64,000 bases of DNA from Paenibacillus sp. FSL H7-0737 (GTDB lineage: Bacteria; Bacillota; Bacilli; Paenibacillales; Paenibacillaceae), in assembly GCF_000758545.1 (NCBI RefSeq), contig NZ_CP009279.1, forward strand, positions 1,426,001 to 1,490,000, written 5' to 3'. A model generated the notes under the pieces. That model made no database searches and was not told where the DNA came from. It worked only from the letters and a program-made list of their open reading frames with translations. Position numbers and translations under genes: made by a program. The number at the start of each line of letters is the position of its first letter. Position 1 is the first letter of the stretch. Positions 1 through 8,128 of the stretch are shown here, piece after piece.

Positions 1-879
1 TGAGGGATATCCTGTGCGTGGATCAAGGATATGATGGTAACGAACATTGTCCTGCATAAAATACCGTTCATATACACCTGAAGCATCGATGACCTCATCT
101 GAGATCTTAATGGTTCCTAGCTGTGTGCCACGGCTTTGATCTGGATCCTGTAATCCGATATTCCATTCCGTTCCGTTTGGCTTCTTACCGAGAGCAATAA
201 TACTGCTGCCTCCGAGATTAATCATAGCGCTATTTAGACCTTGCTCTTTCAAATAATCAGCGATACGGTCAGCAGCATAACCTTTACCAATACCGCCCAG
301 ATCTAGCACCATATTTTCCTTCATCAGCTTTACAGTTTTCGCAGCTTCATCAATTTCAACGTCCTTGTAATTGGTTAGGCTCTTCGCTTTATCAATTTCA
401 GCTTGGGGAGGGACCTTATCTCCACCGCTACCAATATTCCATAGATCGATTAACGGACCGATTGTAGGATCAAATAGCCCGTCCATTTCCTTTGCGTATT
501 GTATGGATTGTTTAATTACATCCAGGGTCTCGTCAGAAACAACAACCGCTTCTTTTCCTGCTGCCTGATTGACTGCGTAAGTCTCTCCACCTTCTTTGGT
601 GCGGCTAAGCTCCATATCCATTCGCTCCAGCATCTGCTGGATATCATCCATATTTTTCTGTTCTACTGTAGCACCGAACACTTTGATATTCACAACAGTG
701 TCATAAATATAAAAGGTTTGTGAGAGAGACTTTTCCTCTCCTTTTCCGGCTGTTGTTGCGCTACCCGTAGTTCCCGCTGTTTTATCGTCCTTATCCTTAG
801 TAATTAGCCAAGCGCCGACAGCTATGAGGGCGATGACGATTACAACGAGGATCAGCGTCGTTTTTTTGTTCTTGAACAT
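1..879 (-). CDS. apbE: FAD:protein FMN transferase, ApbE family (3' end outside window)
   Basis: The first 293 codons are present and the gene runs off the left edge. The translation opens with MFKNKK and a hydrophobic stretch (about residues 7-26), so this is a membrane-anchored or lipoprotein-like exported ApbE, followed by a Gly/Thr/Lys linker. Family landmarks are visible: LDLGGIGKGYAADRIA, the SAMINLGGSSIIALG segment, and HHILDPRTGYPS near the window edge. Family members transfer the FMN part of FAD to a Thr of redox proteins, such as Rnf/Nqr subunits or FMN-binding-domain proteins, outside the membrane. The start ATG at 877-879 is preceded by GGATGGTGG at close spacing. No partner FMN-acceptor gene is in this window; it may lie beyond the edge. 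Function is certain at family level; the substrate is unknown. Confidence 0.93.
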   Translation of the reverse strand, partial: MFKNKKTTLILVVIVIALIAVGAWLITKDKDDKTAGTTGSATTAGKGEEKSLSQTFYIYDTVVNIKVFGATVEQKNMDDIQQMLERMDMELSRTKEGGETYAVNQAAGKEAVVVSDETLDVIKQSIQYAKEMDGLFDPTIGPLIDLWNIGSGGDKVPPQAEIDKAKSLTNYKDVEIDEAAKTVKLMKENMVLDLGGIGKGYAADRIADYLKEQGLNSAMINLGGSSIIALGKKPNGTEWNIGLQDPDQSRGTQLGTIKISDEVIDASGVYERYFMQDNVRYHHILDPRTGYPS

Positions 880-1000
880 ATTCCACCATCCATAAAGTTA
901 GTTTCTAAAACAAAACACATTATTTATATCATACCCCAGATAACAAGTTGATGGAAATTAATTTCATGACACATTTAGGGTTATAATCGGGCGACATAGA

Positions 1001-1027
1001 AAAAAGCCCCGTATCCTGATTCGGAGC
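1001..1027 (-). terminator. Rho-independent terminator after the glycosyltransferase
   Basis: Read on the minus strand, GCTCCG and CGGGGC pair around a 10-base loop and are followed by a run of T. It lies about 35 bases after the stop of the glycosyltransferase gene. Confidence 0.7.
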
Positions 1028-1059
1028 GGTGCTACAGATTTAGAAGTAAACGATGCTAC

Positions 1060-1992
1060 TTAATCGAGCATATATTCACTATATTTATTCTTGCGAGGAT
1101 TTAATACGAAGAGGATACCCTTGGCATATCCGCTAACAGCTTTGAAATTCCGTTTTAGAGTTGCTTTAGCCGTCAGACAAGTCAATGTCCAGATCAAGGC
1201 AGCATAATTCATAAAAGGAGCTTTACGCAAGTTGAGCAGATAGTAGTGGTTGATGGCGGTAGCATGTGCTACAACGCCTGCCTTATCGCGAGAGCCTGGC
1301 GACTCATGATGGATGATTTTCATCGCGGGATTAATCACAAGCTTGCCATAACGGCTGGCCAAATGAGACAAATAAATATCTTCGGCTATGGAATAGCTTG
1401 TCATCCATGGATAGGGTTTAATATCACGTAGTGCCGAGCGCCGGAAGGACATATTGCAGCCGTGAAAAAAATCAGTTTCAAATACATGCTTCTTCTCTCC
1501 CCAAAGGAATTGCGAGCCTGCAAACATACTTGCCGACAATCTGCCTGGTGATCCGGACATTTGTCCGGTTAGCATACCGAATAGCCTGCTTGGCATGCTA
1601 CTATGTATGCCTTTGGCTACACCACCTACACCAATAATGGAATCATCGGCTGCATAAGTATCTAGCAATCGTCGAATATATAAGGAGTCATCTAATTCTG
1701 CATCATCATCTAAGTGGAGCATAATTTCTGCATGGATCAGTCCTAGCGCTTCGTAACGGGAAAGCCAGAGACCAGGCTTAGTTTTGCGATGATAATGAAG
1801 TTTAGCCTGCGGTAATCCAGTTAGTATTTCACGACAATAGGCTAATCTGTCCTCAGGGATCTCACCGTCGTCGACAATCCATAGCTCGATGGAGATGTCT
1901 TCAAGCTGTGTCTGCTTGCCAATGGACTCTATGCACACCGTAAGGTCGTCGATTCGGTTACGGGTAGGAATCACTATAGATAGATCATACAT
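1060..1992 (-). CDS. Glycosyltransferase family 2 (GT-A fold)
   Basis: 310 residues. The N-terminus LSIVIPTRNRIDDL is the typical GT2 nucleotide-sugar-binding strand and the DDD at residues 95-97 (context LHLDDDAEL) is the metal-binding DXD motif. A later segment with SYSIAEDIYLSHLASRYGK resembles the acceptor/ED region. The C-terminus has a hydrophobic stretch around residues 255-275 that could lie in the membrane. Such enzymes act on the cytoplasmic face in surface polysaccharide or glycolipid synthesis; neither sugar nor acceptor can be told from sequence. The start is supported by GAAGGGAG 9 bases upstream. It is a single gene with its own terminator and no polysaccharide cluster around it, so the pathway remains unknown. 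Confidence 0.85.
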   Translation of the reverse strand: MYDLSIVIPTRNRIDDLTVCIESIGKQTQLEDISIELWIVDDGEIPEDRLAYCREILTGLPQAKLHYHRKTKPGLWLSRYEALGLIHAEIMLHLDDDAELDDSLYIRRLLDTYAADDSIIGVGGVAKGIHSSMPSRLFGMLTGQMSGSPGRLSASMFAGSQFLWGEKKHVFETDFFHGCNMSFRRSALRDIKPYPWMTSYSIAEDIYLSHLASRYGKLVINPAMKIIHHESPGSRDKAGVVAHATAINHYYLLNLRKAPFMNYAALIWTLTCLTAKATLKRNFKAVSGYAKGILFVLNPRKNKYSEYMLD

Positions 1993-2162
1993 ATCTTGAA
2001 TCTCCCTTCAGGACTTCTTTCGTCCGCTAATCTGAATGTAGTCTCCCGGCGAAATGGTTACCTTGATTCTATCGTTCCTGAAGAAGAGCGTATATACCAC
2101 TTTCGTATACTTTTAGTTGGGGTTCAGGTCTAAAGAGATTTTTTTGAAAATAAAAGTTAAGT

Positions 2163-2191
2163 TTGTATTTTTCGGTTTTTAACTATATAAT
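2163..2191 (+). promoter_or_regulatory. Sigma-A promoter for the DsbA-family gene
   Basis: TTGTAT at 2163-2168 and TATAAT at 2186-2191 are separated by 17 bases. The gene starts at 2267. Confidence 0.7.
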
Positions 2192-2266
2192 AGTAAGCGA
2201 CGAATATTTAGTTATCAATCTTATTCAGCAGTTACAAATGAACAATAATATTAGGAGGTTTTTTTC

Positions 2267-2989
2267 ATGAGAATAGATATTTGGTCCGATTATGCGTGTC
2301 CATTTTGTTATATTGGTAAAAGACGTTTGGAGAATGCGCTGAGTCAATTTCCGAACCGTGATCAAGTAGAGGTGGTATTCCGTAGCTTTCAACTAGATCC
2401 ACACGCAGAGGTGAGTACAGATAAGAATATTCATGAGCTGTTGGCTACCAAATACGGAATGTCTATCGAAAAAGCAAAAGCAATGAATGCTCAGTTAGCT
2501 GAGCAAGCACAAGATGTGGGATTGGAATTCAATTTTGATACAGTGGAGCATACGAATACTTTCGACAGCCACCGCCTGAGTCACTTTGCAAGCTCAAAAG
2601 GAAAAGGTGCAGAAATGTCCGAACGTTTGCTACGTGCCTACTTTACGGATTCATTGAATCTTGGAGACCGCAGTGTACTTGCTACACTTGCTGCCGAGGT
2701 AGGGCTGGATCAGGCAGAAGTTGCGGCAATGCTGGAGACAGATGCTTACACAGCTGAAGTGAACGGCGATATCGAGGAAGGAAGCCGTCTTAATATTACC
2801 GGTGTACCATTCTTCGTGTTCAACAATAAATATGCGTTATCTGGTGCACAGCCAGGACCTGTATTTACAGAGGTGTTGGATACTGTGTGGGCGGAGGAGC
2901 AAGCAGGGCCAAAGCTGCAGGTGGTTGGCAATGGAAAATCCGAAGTATCCACGGATGATGGCTGCGCAGATGGATCTTGCAATATATAA
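2267..2989 (+). CDS. DsbA family oxidoreductase (FrnE-like)
   Basis: 240 residues, thioredoxin fold with an inserted helical domain. The active site CPFC lies at residues 11-14 (context SDYACPFCYIGKRRLENAL), and the cis-Pro loop is GVPFFVFNNKYALSGAQP. This is the FrnE/2-hydroxychromene-isomerase-like branch of DsbA proteins. There is no signal peptide, so the protein is cytoplasmic, and a role in thiol redox balance or oxidative stress is likely rather than envelope disulfide formation. The C-terminus ends in a Cys-containing tail (DGCADGSCNI) that could be a second redox or metal site; I note it but cannot assign it. The ribosome site is a strong AGGAGG. A monocistronic unit with its own promoter and a terminator at 3006-3045. 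Confidence 0.9.
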   Translation: MRIDIWSDYACPFCYIGKRRLENALSQFPNRDQVEVVFRSFQLDPHAEVSTDKNIHELLATKYGMSIEKAKAMNAQLAEQAQDVGLEFNFDTVEHTNTFDSHRLSHFASSKGKGAEMSERLLRAYFTDSLNLGDRSVLATLAAEVGLDQAEVAAMLETDAYTAEVNGDIEEGSRLNITGVPFFVFNNKYALSGAQPGPVFTEVLDTVWAEEQAGPKLQVVGNGKSEVSTDDGCADGSCNI

Positions 2990-3005
2990 AGTTCGTATAG
3001 TGTGG

Positions 3006-3045
3006 AGAAGAAGAGATGGAGAAGTATCCATTTCTTCTTTTTTTA
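3006..3045 (+). terminator. Terminator after the DsbA-family gene
   Basis: Imperfect hairpin AAGAAGAGATGGA / TCCATTTCTTCTT followed by TTTTTTT, starting about 17 bases after the stop. Confidence 0.8.
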
Positions 3046-3079
3046 ATTCCGAAACTCTGCTCTGTTTTACACACTACAA

Positions 3080-3117
3080 AGACAAGCGCCCCCGAATCTA
3101 TCCGGGAGCGCTTGTCT
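3080..3117. terminator. Terminator after the oleate hydratase gene (probably bidirectional)
   Basis: Perfect 10-base stem AGACAAGCGC / GCGCTTGTCT with an inner CCCGG-type pairing. It separates two convergent genes and follows the stop at 3131 on the minus strand. Confidence 0.8.
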
Positions 3118-3130
3118 CTTTATGATGTGT

Positions 3131-4711
3131 TTATCTAAAAGAAGTGATGAAGCTTGTGAACAAGGTGCGGACATCATACTGATGCTGATTGATTGGTTCG
3201 ATAGGCCGGTTAATGCCGAGCAAGGTGTATACTGCAGTTCTTGCTGCTCTGATAGAGTATTCTTCCGTGAATACAACATCATCTGGAATTTCGCAATATT
3301 GGCCAACGAACGCAAGGTTAGTGGAGCCTTCAGGAACTACTTTAGGTCGGTCACTATTTAATCTAGGCATGAATTGTGAAGTGATATAAGGCATCATACA
3401 TGGTATACAGTTGGCAGTTGCCATGATCTCGTCCTTATGTTCTTCGAAATGAAGATGACCGATTAATTCTTCCATAATTTCTTCCCCGGTACATTCGCTC
3501 ATTTTCTTCTTCACGAAGTCTCCTACGTTGTCAGGGTATAAACCGTAGCCCCAGAATACTTTTACATGCTCCGGTTGATTGCGGAAATGCGGTTGGAAGG
3601 CTAAGACAACGGACATTAACCAGCTTGAATCTTTAAAGGTAACCAATGCGCCAGTACCCGCACGATTGCGAGTGAATTTCTCCATAAGATCGAAGAATTT
3701 GGAATCTCGGAAGGTCACGGTAAAGGACTCCCATTTCGAACCATCGATATGATCATCGAAGGAGGATGGATTGCCGAGACCTGGTTTTTTGACGGCGATG
3801 TTCTCCCATAACTTCCATGAGCTACCTTTCCCATTGAGACGTGGGGCAGAGGTCATGGATCCAAGGCTTGATCCTTCAGTCATGGAGCCGTTCGTGACGA
3901 TTACGATATCGTCTTCGCTTATGTTAATAACGTCTGGGACACCTTGGCGCAGGACGTTCATTTGGGTTACGGTAATGCCATCTCCATCTTTGAACTGCAG
4001 GTCAGTTACTGTACATTTCAATGTAAAGTCTACACCAAAGCCTTCGAGATATTTGTGCATAGGTAAGATGATGGAATCATACTGGTTATATGGAGTGCGG
4101 GTTACGCCTTCCAGGGTTTGTATTCTTGGGAACTCATGAACGAAGCGAATCATATATCGTTTAAGCTCTACCGCGCTATGCCAAGGTTGGAAGGCGAAAG
4201 TAGTAGCCCACATATACCAGAAGTTCGTGGTGAAAAAGTGTGGACCAAACCAGTCGTTAATCCGAGCTTTCCCCATTTTTTCTTCCGGTGTAATAATTAA
4301 TTTACCCATCGCAAGCCGGTCAGCCATATCAAAGCCCATGGATAATACATCTTCCACCTCACCGTTGCGGTTAACGAGTCTAGCGTTAGCATGTGTTGGA
4401 TTGGCGGTATCGAATTCTATAATCTCTTCTCTAACGGATTTCTCAGGATGGTCGAGGGAGGGAATCGACATGAGTAGATCCCATGTATTCTCATAGGTCT
4501 CATCGTTGAGCATCCGGCCACCGCGAATGACATAACCGTGCTCAGCGTCACCTGCGCCGTCGTTGCTGCCACCGAGAATCTTCATCTCTTCAATAATGTG
4601 AATGTTCTGTCCCGGAAAGTCACAGTCTCTGACCAGGTAAGCCGCGCCCGCTAAGGATGCAATTCCGCCACCGACAAAATAAACCTGTTTATTACCGTAC
4701 TCTTTTTTCAC
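3131..4711 (-). CDS. ohyA: Oleate hydratase (myosin-cross-reactive antigen family)
   Basis: 526 residues from a GTG start at 4709-4711, chosen because GGAGG sits 8 bases upstream; the longer open frame from TTG at 4726 reads through that ribosome site. The FAD-binding motif GGGIASLAGAAYL is near the N-terminus, and long stretches are diagnostic of the family (RGGRMLNDETYENTWDLL; NDWFGPHFFTTNFWYMWATT). The enzyme adds water to the cis-9 double bond of unsaturated fatty acids, giving 10-hydroxy acids, a detoxification step in Gram-positive bacteria; it is a peripheral membrane FAD protein. The glutamate reported as catalytic in the RGGRE motif of classical members is replaced here by Met (about residue 67), as described for a Rhodococcus subgroup. 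A TetR regulator lies directly upstream. Confidence 0.95.
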   Translation of the reverse strand: MKKEYGNKQVYFVGGGIASLAGAAYLVRDCDFPGQNIHIIEEMKILGGSNDGAGDAEHGYVIRGGRMLNDETYENTWDLLMSIPSLDHPEKSVREEIIEFDTANPTHANARLVNRNGEVEDVLSMGFDMADRLAMGKLIITPEEKMGKARINDWFGPHFFTTNFWYMWATTFAFQPWHSAVELKRYMIRFVHEFPRIQTLEGVTRTPYNQYDSIILPMHKYLEGFGVDFTLKCTVTDLQFKDGDGITVTQMNVLRQGVPDVINISEDDIVIVTNGSMTEGSSLGSMTSAPRLNGKGSSWKLWENIAVKKPGLGNPSSFDDHIDGSKWESFTVTFRDSKFFDLMEKFTRNRAGTGALVTFKDSSWLMSVVLAFQPHFRNQPEHVKVFWGYGLYPDNVGDFVKKKMSECTGEEIMEELIGHLHFEEHKDEIMATANCIPCMMPYITSQFMPRLNSDRPKVVPEGSTNLAFVGQYCEIPDDVVFTEEYSIRAARTAVYTLLGINRPIEPINQHQYDVRTLFTSFITSFR

Positions 4712-4828
4712 AATGGTCGCCTCCAAGTTGTTGTTGAAATAATCACATTCTTAATGTAAACCAACTCCAATTTTGAAGGTATAATCAATCCTTTTAGAGT
4801 GTATGGATTTTAGTCATTACGGTCTATG

Positions 4829-4845
4829 TGTCTAGTTTTTAGACA
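4829..4845. promoter_or_regulatory. Palindromic candidate TetR operator upstream of oleate hydratase
   Basis: TGTCTA at 4829-4834 and TAGACA at 4840-4845 form a perfect 6+5+6 inverted repeat in the 156-base gap between the TetR gene and the oleate hydratase gene. It touches the T-run of the TetR gene's terminator. Size and symmetry fit a TetR dimer site; binding is inferred. Confidence 0.5.
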
Positions 4846-4876
4846 AAAAAACCGCTGAACCCAAAGGTTACAACGG
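4845..4876 (-). terminator. Terminator at the 3' end of the TetR gene
   Basis: On the minus strand CCGTTGTAACC pairs with GGTTCAGCGG (one bulged base) and is followed by seven T. The stem begins inside the last codons and stop of the TetR gene. Confidence 0.75.
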
Positions 4877-5437
4877 CTTGTTCTCATATTTGTGCAAAGC
4901 TTTTAGAAAATTCCCCTCAATGAGTACACTTAGCTTCTCGATAATGTGATCCGGATGCTCCTTCATCCCGTCTCTCATCCACTGAATGACAAGGCCTGTG
5001 AAGGCCAGTGTATAGAAGTTAGCAATGAAATGTTTATCTTCATGGCTAACCTCCATCCCGGCGGACAGTTCGTTTATGACACCCATAATGAGATCATTCG
5101 TCACTTCGTATAGATACGCATCCAGATGATTTCTGCCCAGTGAGTTCAAGGTGTTGCAGCAAAAGGTTTTATTTCGTTCGATATAGCAGAAGATTCTATA
5201 AAAACCGTCCGTCCACGTACTGTAGCTACGATACTGGGCGATGCTCTCTACAGCCTCAGTCTTATAGATCCAACCGAGTAAATCAAATATATCTTGAAAA
5301 TGATAATAGAAAGTTTGTCGATTTAGTCCGCAATGGTCCACGAGCTGTTTGACTGTAATTTTATTGAGCGACGTATGTTCCATTAGTTCTTTTAAGGAAT
5401 GGGACAATGCATTTTTGGTTAGAAAAGAATTGGACAA
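4868..5437 (-). CDS. TetR/AcrR family transcriptional regulator (DhaS-like)
   Basis: About 189 residues. The N-terminal helix-turn-helix is clear (KITVKQLVDHCGLNRQTFYYHF), and the C-terminal half matches the TetR_C domain found in DhaS-type regulators. I place the start at TTG 5435-5437, with GGAGGAG upstream and the family-typical SNSFLTKNALSHSLKELM opening; the frame is open to a GTG at 5473, which would overlap the preceding gene and has no good ribosome site. It is the nearest regulator to the oleate hydratase gene, transcribed in the same direction, with a palindrome between them. A role as a fatty-acid-responsive repressor of the hydratase is a reasonable inference but is not shown by sequence. 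Confidence 0.88.
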   Translation of the reverse strand: MSNSFLTKNALSHSLKELMEHTSLNKITVKQLVDHCGLNRQTFYYHFQDIFDLLGWIYKTEAVESIAQYRSYSTWTDGFYRIFCYIERNKTFCCNTLNSLGRNHLDAYLYEVTNDLIMGVINELSAGMEVSHEDKHFIANFYTLAFTGLVIQWMRDGMKEHPDHIIEKLSVLIEGNFLKALHKYENKPL

Positions 5438-5457
5438 CGATCGATCATCTCCTCCGT

Positions 5458-5853
5458 TCAAGCTTTCGGCCACTGCTTAACTAGCAGACGAATTCCTTCC
5501 GCCAATAAACCGAGTGCAAATCCTCCACATGTAAAAAAGAAAAAAGCAAGGAGTCCCGCGAGATCCTCCCAACCGGACATCTCTCTATAGGTGTAGCTTA
5601 GCATAATTACTGAACCGATGATTATTCCTGTTGTAGTGATTAACCAGAGTAGACGAGCTCCGAACCACGCTAAGACGTTAACGATACCAGATACAATAAT
5701 GGAAAAGAGTGCGAAGCGCAGCAAGAGTGTGACATCTAATGTATGAGCCATCATAACGAATCTGTGCAGAATGAAAAGCAACCACAGAAAAACACCATAA
5801 ACAGCCATCCAGATAAACCAACGGTTACTTTTGGTAGCAGGCAGGAATTTCAT
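5458..5853 (-). CDS. Hypothetical membrane protein, four predicted helices
   Basis: 131 residues with hydrophobic segments at about 12-30, 43-64, 67-87 and 97-118, and a basic C-terminus (RLLVKQWPKA). No family recognised. The start has AGGTGAG 8 bases upstream. It lies 47 bases after the end of the unknown gene at 5901-6422 and 20 bases before the proposed TetR start, so the three may be cotranscribed. Function unknown. Confidence 0.7.
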   Translation of the reverse strand: MKFLPATKSNRWFIWMAVYGVFLWLLFILHRFVMMAHTLDVTLLLRFALFSIIVSGIVNVLAWFGARLLWLITTTGIIIGSVIMLSYTYREMSGWEDLAGLLAFFFFTCGGFALGLLAEGIRLLVKQWPKA

Positions 5854-5900
5854 TTCTGGCTCACCTCTTTTTCCAAAGTACGAACGGTGTGCAGTAGGGA

Positions 5901-6422
5901 TTATACGGAGAAAGATTCCAGTTCTTCTACACTTTGCAGAAGATGATTCAGCAGGTTCGGAATGTCCTCCATCTGCTCCTCCGTGATTTGCCTTTTGAAT
6001 CGCAGCTCGATGCAGTTGTTGTAGGTTTCACCTTCTTGACCATAAATGAAGCTTAAAGATTGCACGGGCTGGAATTCAGGCCCCCAGATCGCTTTGAGAA
6101 TACTCTCGATTGCCTGACATTCAGCAGGAATATCTTCGATCTCCATATAAAAACGTAACGAAAGATTGCAGCCGGGATCCGTGTTAGGCACTTCCAATAT
6201 TTCATCGCTAAGATCTTTCACAGATGAAGTAAGAAAGACTTCGGCGGTTACGCTCCTGCCAGCCGTCAATTGGAAGGAAAGGCTGAATTCTCTGGACATC
6301 AATGCCATATTCAGAAGGTCGGAACGATCCGTAACTACTAGAATTCCGTCCAAATTATCGTAATCGTAGATTTGGTTCTCAAAAGCAATTTTAATATTAT
6401 CGAAGACAGTAGGATGGAACAA
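5901..6422 (-). CDS. Conserved hypothetical protein, acidic, soluble
   Basis: 173 residues from a TTG start at 6420-6422, preceded by AAGAAGGTG. The frame stays open to 6509, but that extension reads backwards through the terminator of the preceding acetyltransferase gene, so it is not coding. The protein starts MFHPTVFDNIKIAFENQIYDYDNLDG and is rich in Glu and Asp with alternating strands (SLSFQLTAGRSVTAEVFL; NLSLRFYMEIEDIP). No catalytic motif or membrane segment is evident. It looks like one of the uncharacterised conserved families of Bacillales, but I cannot name a function. Confidence 0.7.
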   Translation of the reverse strand: MFHPTVFDNIKIAFENQIYDYDNLDGILVVTDRSDLLNMALMSREFSLSFQLTAGRSVTAEVFLTSSVKDLSDEILEVPNTDPGCNLSLRFYMEIEDIPAECQAIESILKAIWGPEFQPVQSLSFIYGQEGETYNNCIELRFKRQITEEQMEDIPNLLNHLLQSVEELESFSV

Positions 6423-6477
6423 TAATGGCACCTTCTTTTGTTTATTAGTATTGTAACATGATCTAAATAGAAGTGAA

Positions 6478-6513
6478 AAAGATGCCCAGGGACCATATGG
6501 ACCGGGCATCTTT
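6478..6513 (-). terminator. Terminator after the GNAT gene
   Basis: Perfect 10-base stem AAAGATGCCC / GGGCATCTTT with a T-rich tail on the minus strand, beginning 7 bases after the acetyltransferase stop. Its position shows that the gene at 5901-6422 cannot start as far upstream as 6509. Confidence 0.85.
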
Positions 6514-6519
6514 CGCTTG

Positions 6520-6939
6520 TTACTCCATGACCTTGAACATGCCCGTCATACCCGGGGCATGATTCTGAAAGCCGTATCGTTCGTAAAAGGTATCATTCCC
6601 ATGTGATGCGAAAAGTCCGACGAACGCGCCAGAAAAACAATGAGATCGAATATAGTGTAGTAGCTGCTCAATAATGACATTACCAATGCCTTGGCCCTGA
6701 AATTCGGGAAACACGGCTACGTCCTGAATATAGAAATACATATGACCATCGCCGACGATCCGCCCCATACCGATAACCTTGTCTTCCTGTACAACGACCA
6801 TACCATACACCGAATGAGCGAGAGAGGCTGCGGTCATTTCCGTATTCACGTTCCCCCAACCGACAGCTTCCCATAAGGAGGCATGCTCCTCAGGCGTGGG
6901 TAAACGTTCAATACATTCATAATGATGTGCTGTTGTCAT
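6520..6939 (-). CDS. GNAT family N-acetyltransferase
   Basis: 139 residues covering a single acetyltransferase domain. The acetyl-CoA-binding motif A is visible as DVAVFPEFQGQGIGNVIIEQLL, with the Q-G-x-G-I-G pyrophosphate loop. The N-terminus (ECIERLPTPEEHASLWEAVGWG) and the final YERYGFQNHAPGMTGMFKV are typical of a small YjcF/AttT-like branch. The acceptor is unknown. The start is preceded by GGGTGAT, and a terminator follows the stop closely, so the gene is probably monocistronic. Confidence 0.85.
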   Translation of the reverse strand: MTTAHHYECIERLPTPEEHASLWEAVGWGNVNTEMTAASLAHSVYGMVVVQEDKVIGMGRIVGDGHMYFYIQDVAVFPEFQGQGIGNVIIEQLLHYIRSHCFSGAFVGLFASHGNDTFYERYGFQNHAPGMTGMFKVME

Positions 6940-7042
6940 AGCTAATCACCCATTCTTTGTTAAGTTATTGTAGCGATTGTAGTGTAGTAAGCTCCACTGT
7001 AATCAGCCCCCTTAGGATGAATGGGTATTCACTGTGATCTTG

Positions 7043-8035
7043 TTAGTTCGTAGGTGCAGGTGCGGTATATTTCAGGAATGTCTTCGGAATTGGACTTTCG
7101 AAGGTCATTAACTCTCCTGTAGTAGGATGAATAAAAGAAAGTACACGAGCATGCAGACCGAGACGGCCTACCGTTTTGGTCTCTGCACCATACTTCTTGT
7201 CTCCTGCAATCGGATGGCCGATATCTGCCATATGAACACGAATCTGATTTTTGCGTCCAGTTTCAAGCTTTACCTCAAGTAACGAGAAGTGGCGGTTCGC
7301 CTGAATGAGCTTATAATGTGTGATCGCATGTAGACCATCGCCTTCATGAGGACTGGAGTACATTTTCAGGGTAGAGGTTTCTTTTAGCCAAGAGCTCACT
7401 GTACCTTCAGGTCTTTTGACGGCGCCTTCGACTAGAGCTACGTAAGAACGTTCTTTCACGGTATCCTTCCACGTAGTTTGCAGTGCTTGCTGGATCCGTT
7501 CGCTTTTGGCAAACATCATTACCCCAGACGTATCGCGGTCCAAGCGGTGCACGACAAAAATTCGATTCTTAGGATTGCTGATGCGGACATGCTCCATAAG
7601 CTGGCGGTAAGCTGTTAATTCATTTTCTTCCGCAGTGGCAATCGACAGCAGTCCAGCATCCTTCTGAATAATGATTAAATCATCATCTTCATGGACGATG
7701 GTGAGTCCGATCATTTCCGCTACTTGTACAGGCTTCTCTTGATCAATCGTCACAGTTTGACCCGGATGCAATTGAAAATTATGCTGTGTGACTACTTTGC
7801 CATTCACTGCTACTTGTCCACGCGAGAGGATAGATTTAATAGCATTTCGTCCACGGCCTGTGATATGGATGAGTAAGAAGGGTAGCAGCTCAGAAGGTTC
7901 ATTTACTGTAAAAGACTTGGGCGCTGCGGGTGCTTTAGCTTTATGATTAAGCTTGCCATTTGGCTTGCTGTGGGAATTGCTGTGGGAACGAGTACCTCTT
8001 TTGGCTGTTTCTTTAGGATTTCTTCTTGTGTTCAT
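7043..8035 (-). CDS. RluA family RNA pseudouridine synthase with S4 domain
   Basis: 330 residues. A basic, disordered N-terminus (about 1-40, rich in Lys, Asn, Ser) is followed by an S4 RNA-binding domain (about 47-100, with GRGRNAIKSILSRGQVAVNGK) and the catalytic domain. HRLDRDTSG at residues 163-171 holds the catalytic Asp (D166). Later motifs GRKNQIRVHMADIGHPIAGD and RLGLHARVLSFIHP are family hallmarks. The enzyme isomerises uridine in rRNA or tRNA; the exact site cannot be told from sequence. The ribosome site GGAGAA precedes the ATG. Transcribed alone, 93 bases from the germination operon. Confidence 0.9.
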   Translation of the reverse strand: MNTRRNPKETAKRGTRSHSNSHSKPNGKLNHKAKAPAAPKSFTVNEPSELLPFLLIHITGRGRNAIKSILSRGQVAVNGKVVTQHNFQLHPGQTVTIDQEKPVQVAEMIGLTIVHEDDDLIIIQKDAGLLSIATAEENELTAYRQLMEHVRISNPKNRIFVVHRLDRDTSGVMMFAKSERIQQALQTTWKDTVKERSYVALVEGAVKRPEGTVSSWLKETSTLKMYSSPHEGDGLHAITHYKLIQANRHFSLLEVKLETGRKNQIRVHMADIGHPIAGDKKYGAETKTVGRLGLHARVLSFIHPTTGELMTFESPIPKTFLKYTAPAPTN

Positions 8036-8128
8036 GACTGCATTCTCCGTCCTTTAATATTGTACTCCTCAATATACCATGGGCGGTTAAGAAATACTAT
8101 GTGAAGGGCAGCAAGAAACGAATTCGAT

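Noticed and set aside
371..723. Two plus-strand open frames
   Set aside because: They lie inside the antisense of the ApbE gene, with no ribosome sites; the minus-strand translation matches a known family.
4712..4726. Extended N-terminus of oleate hydratase from TTG
   Set aside because: It reads through the GGAGG ribosome site; the GTG at 4711 is the likely start.
6423..6509. Longer form of the unknown gene at 5901
   Set aside because: The extension runs through the terminator hairpin of the acetyltransferase gene.
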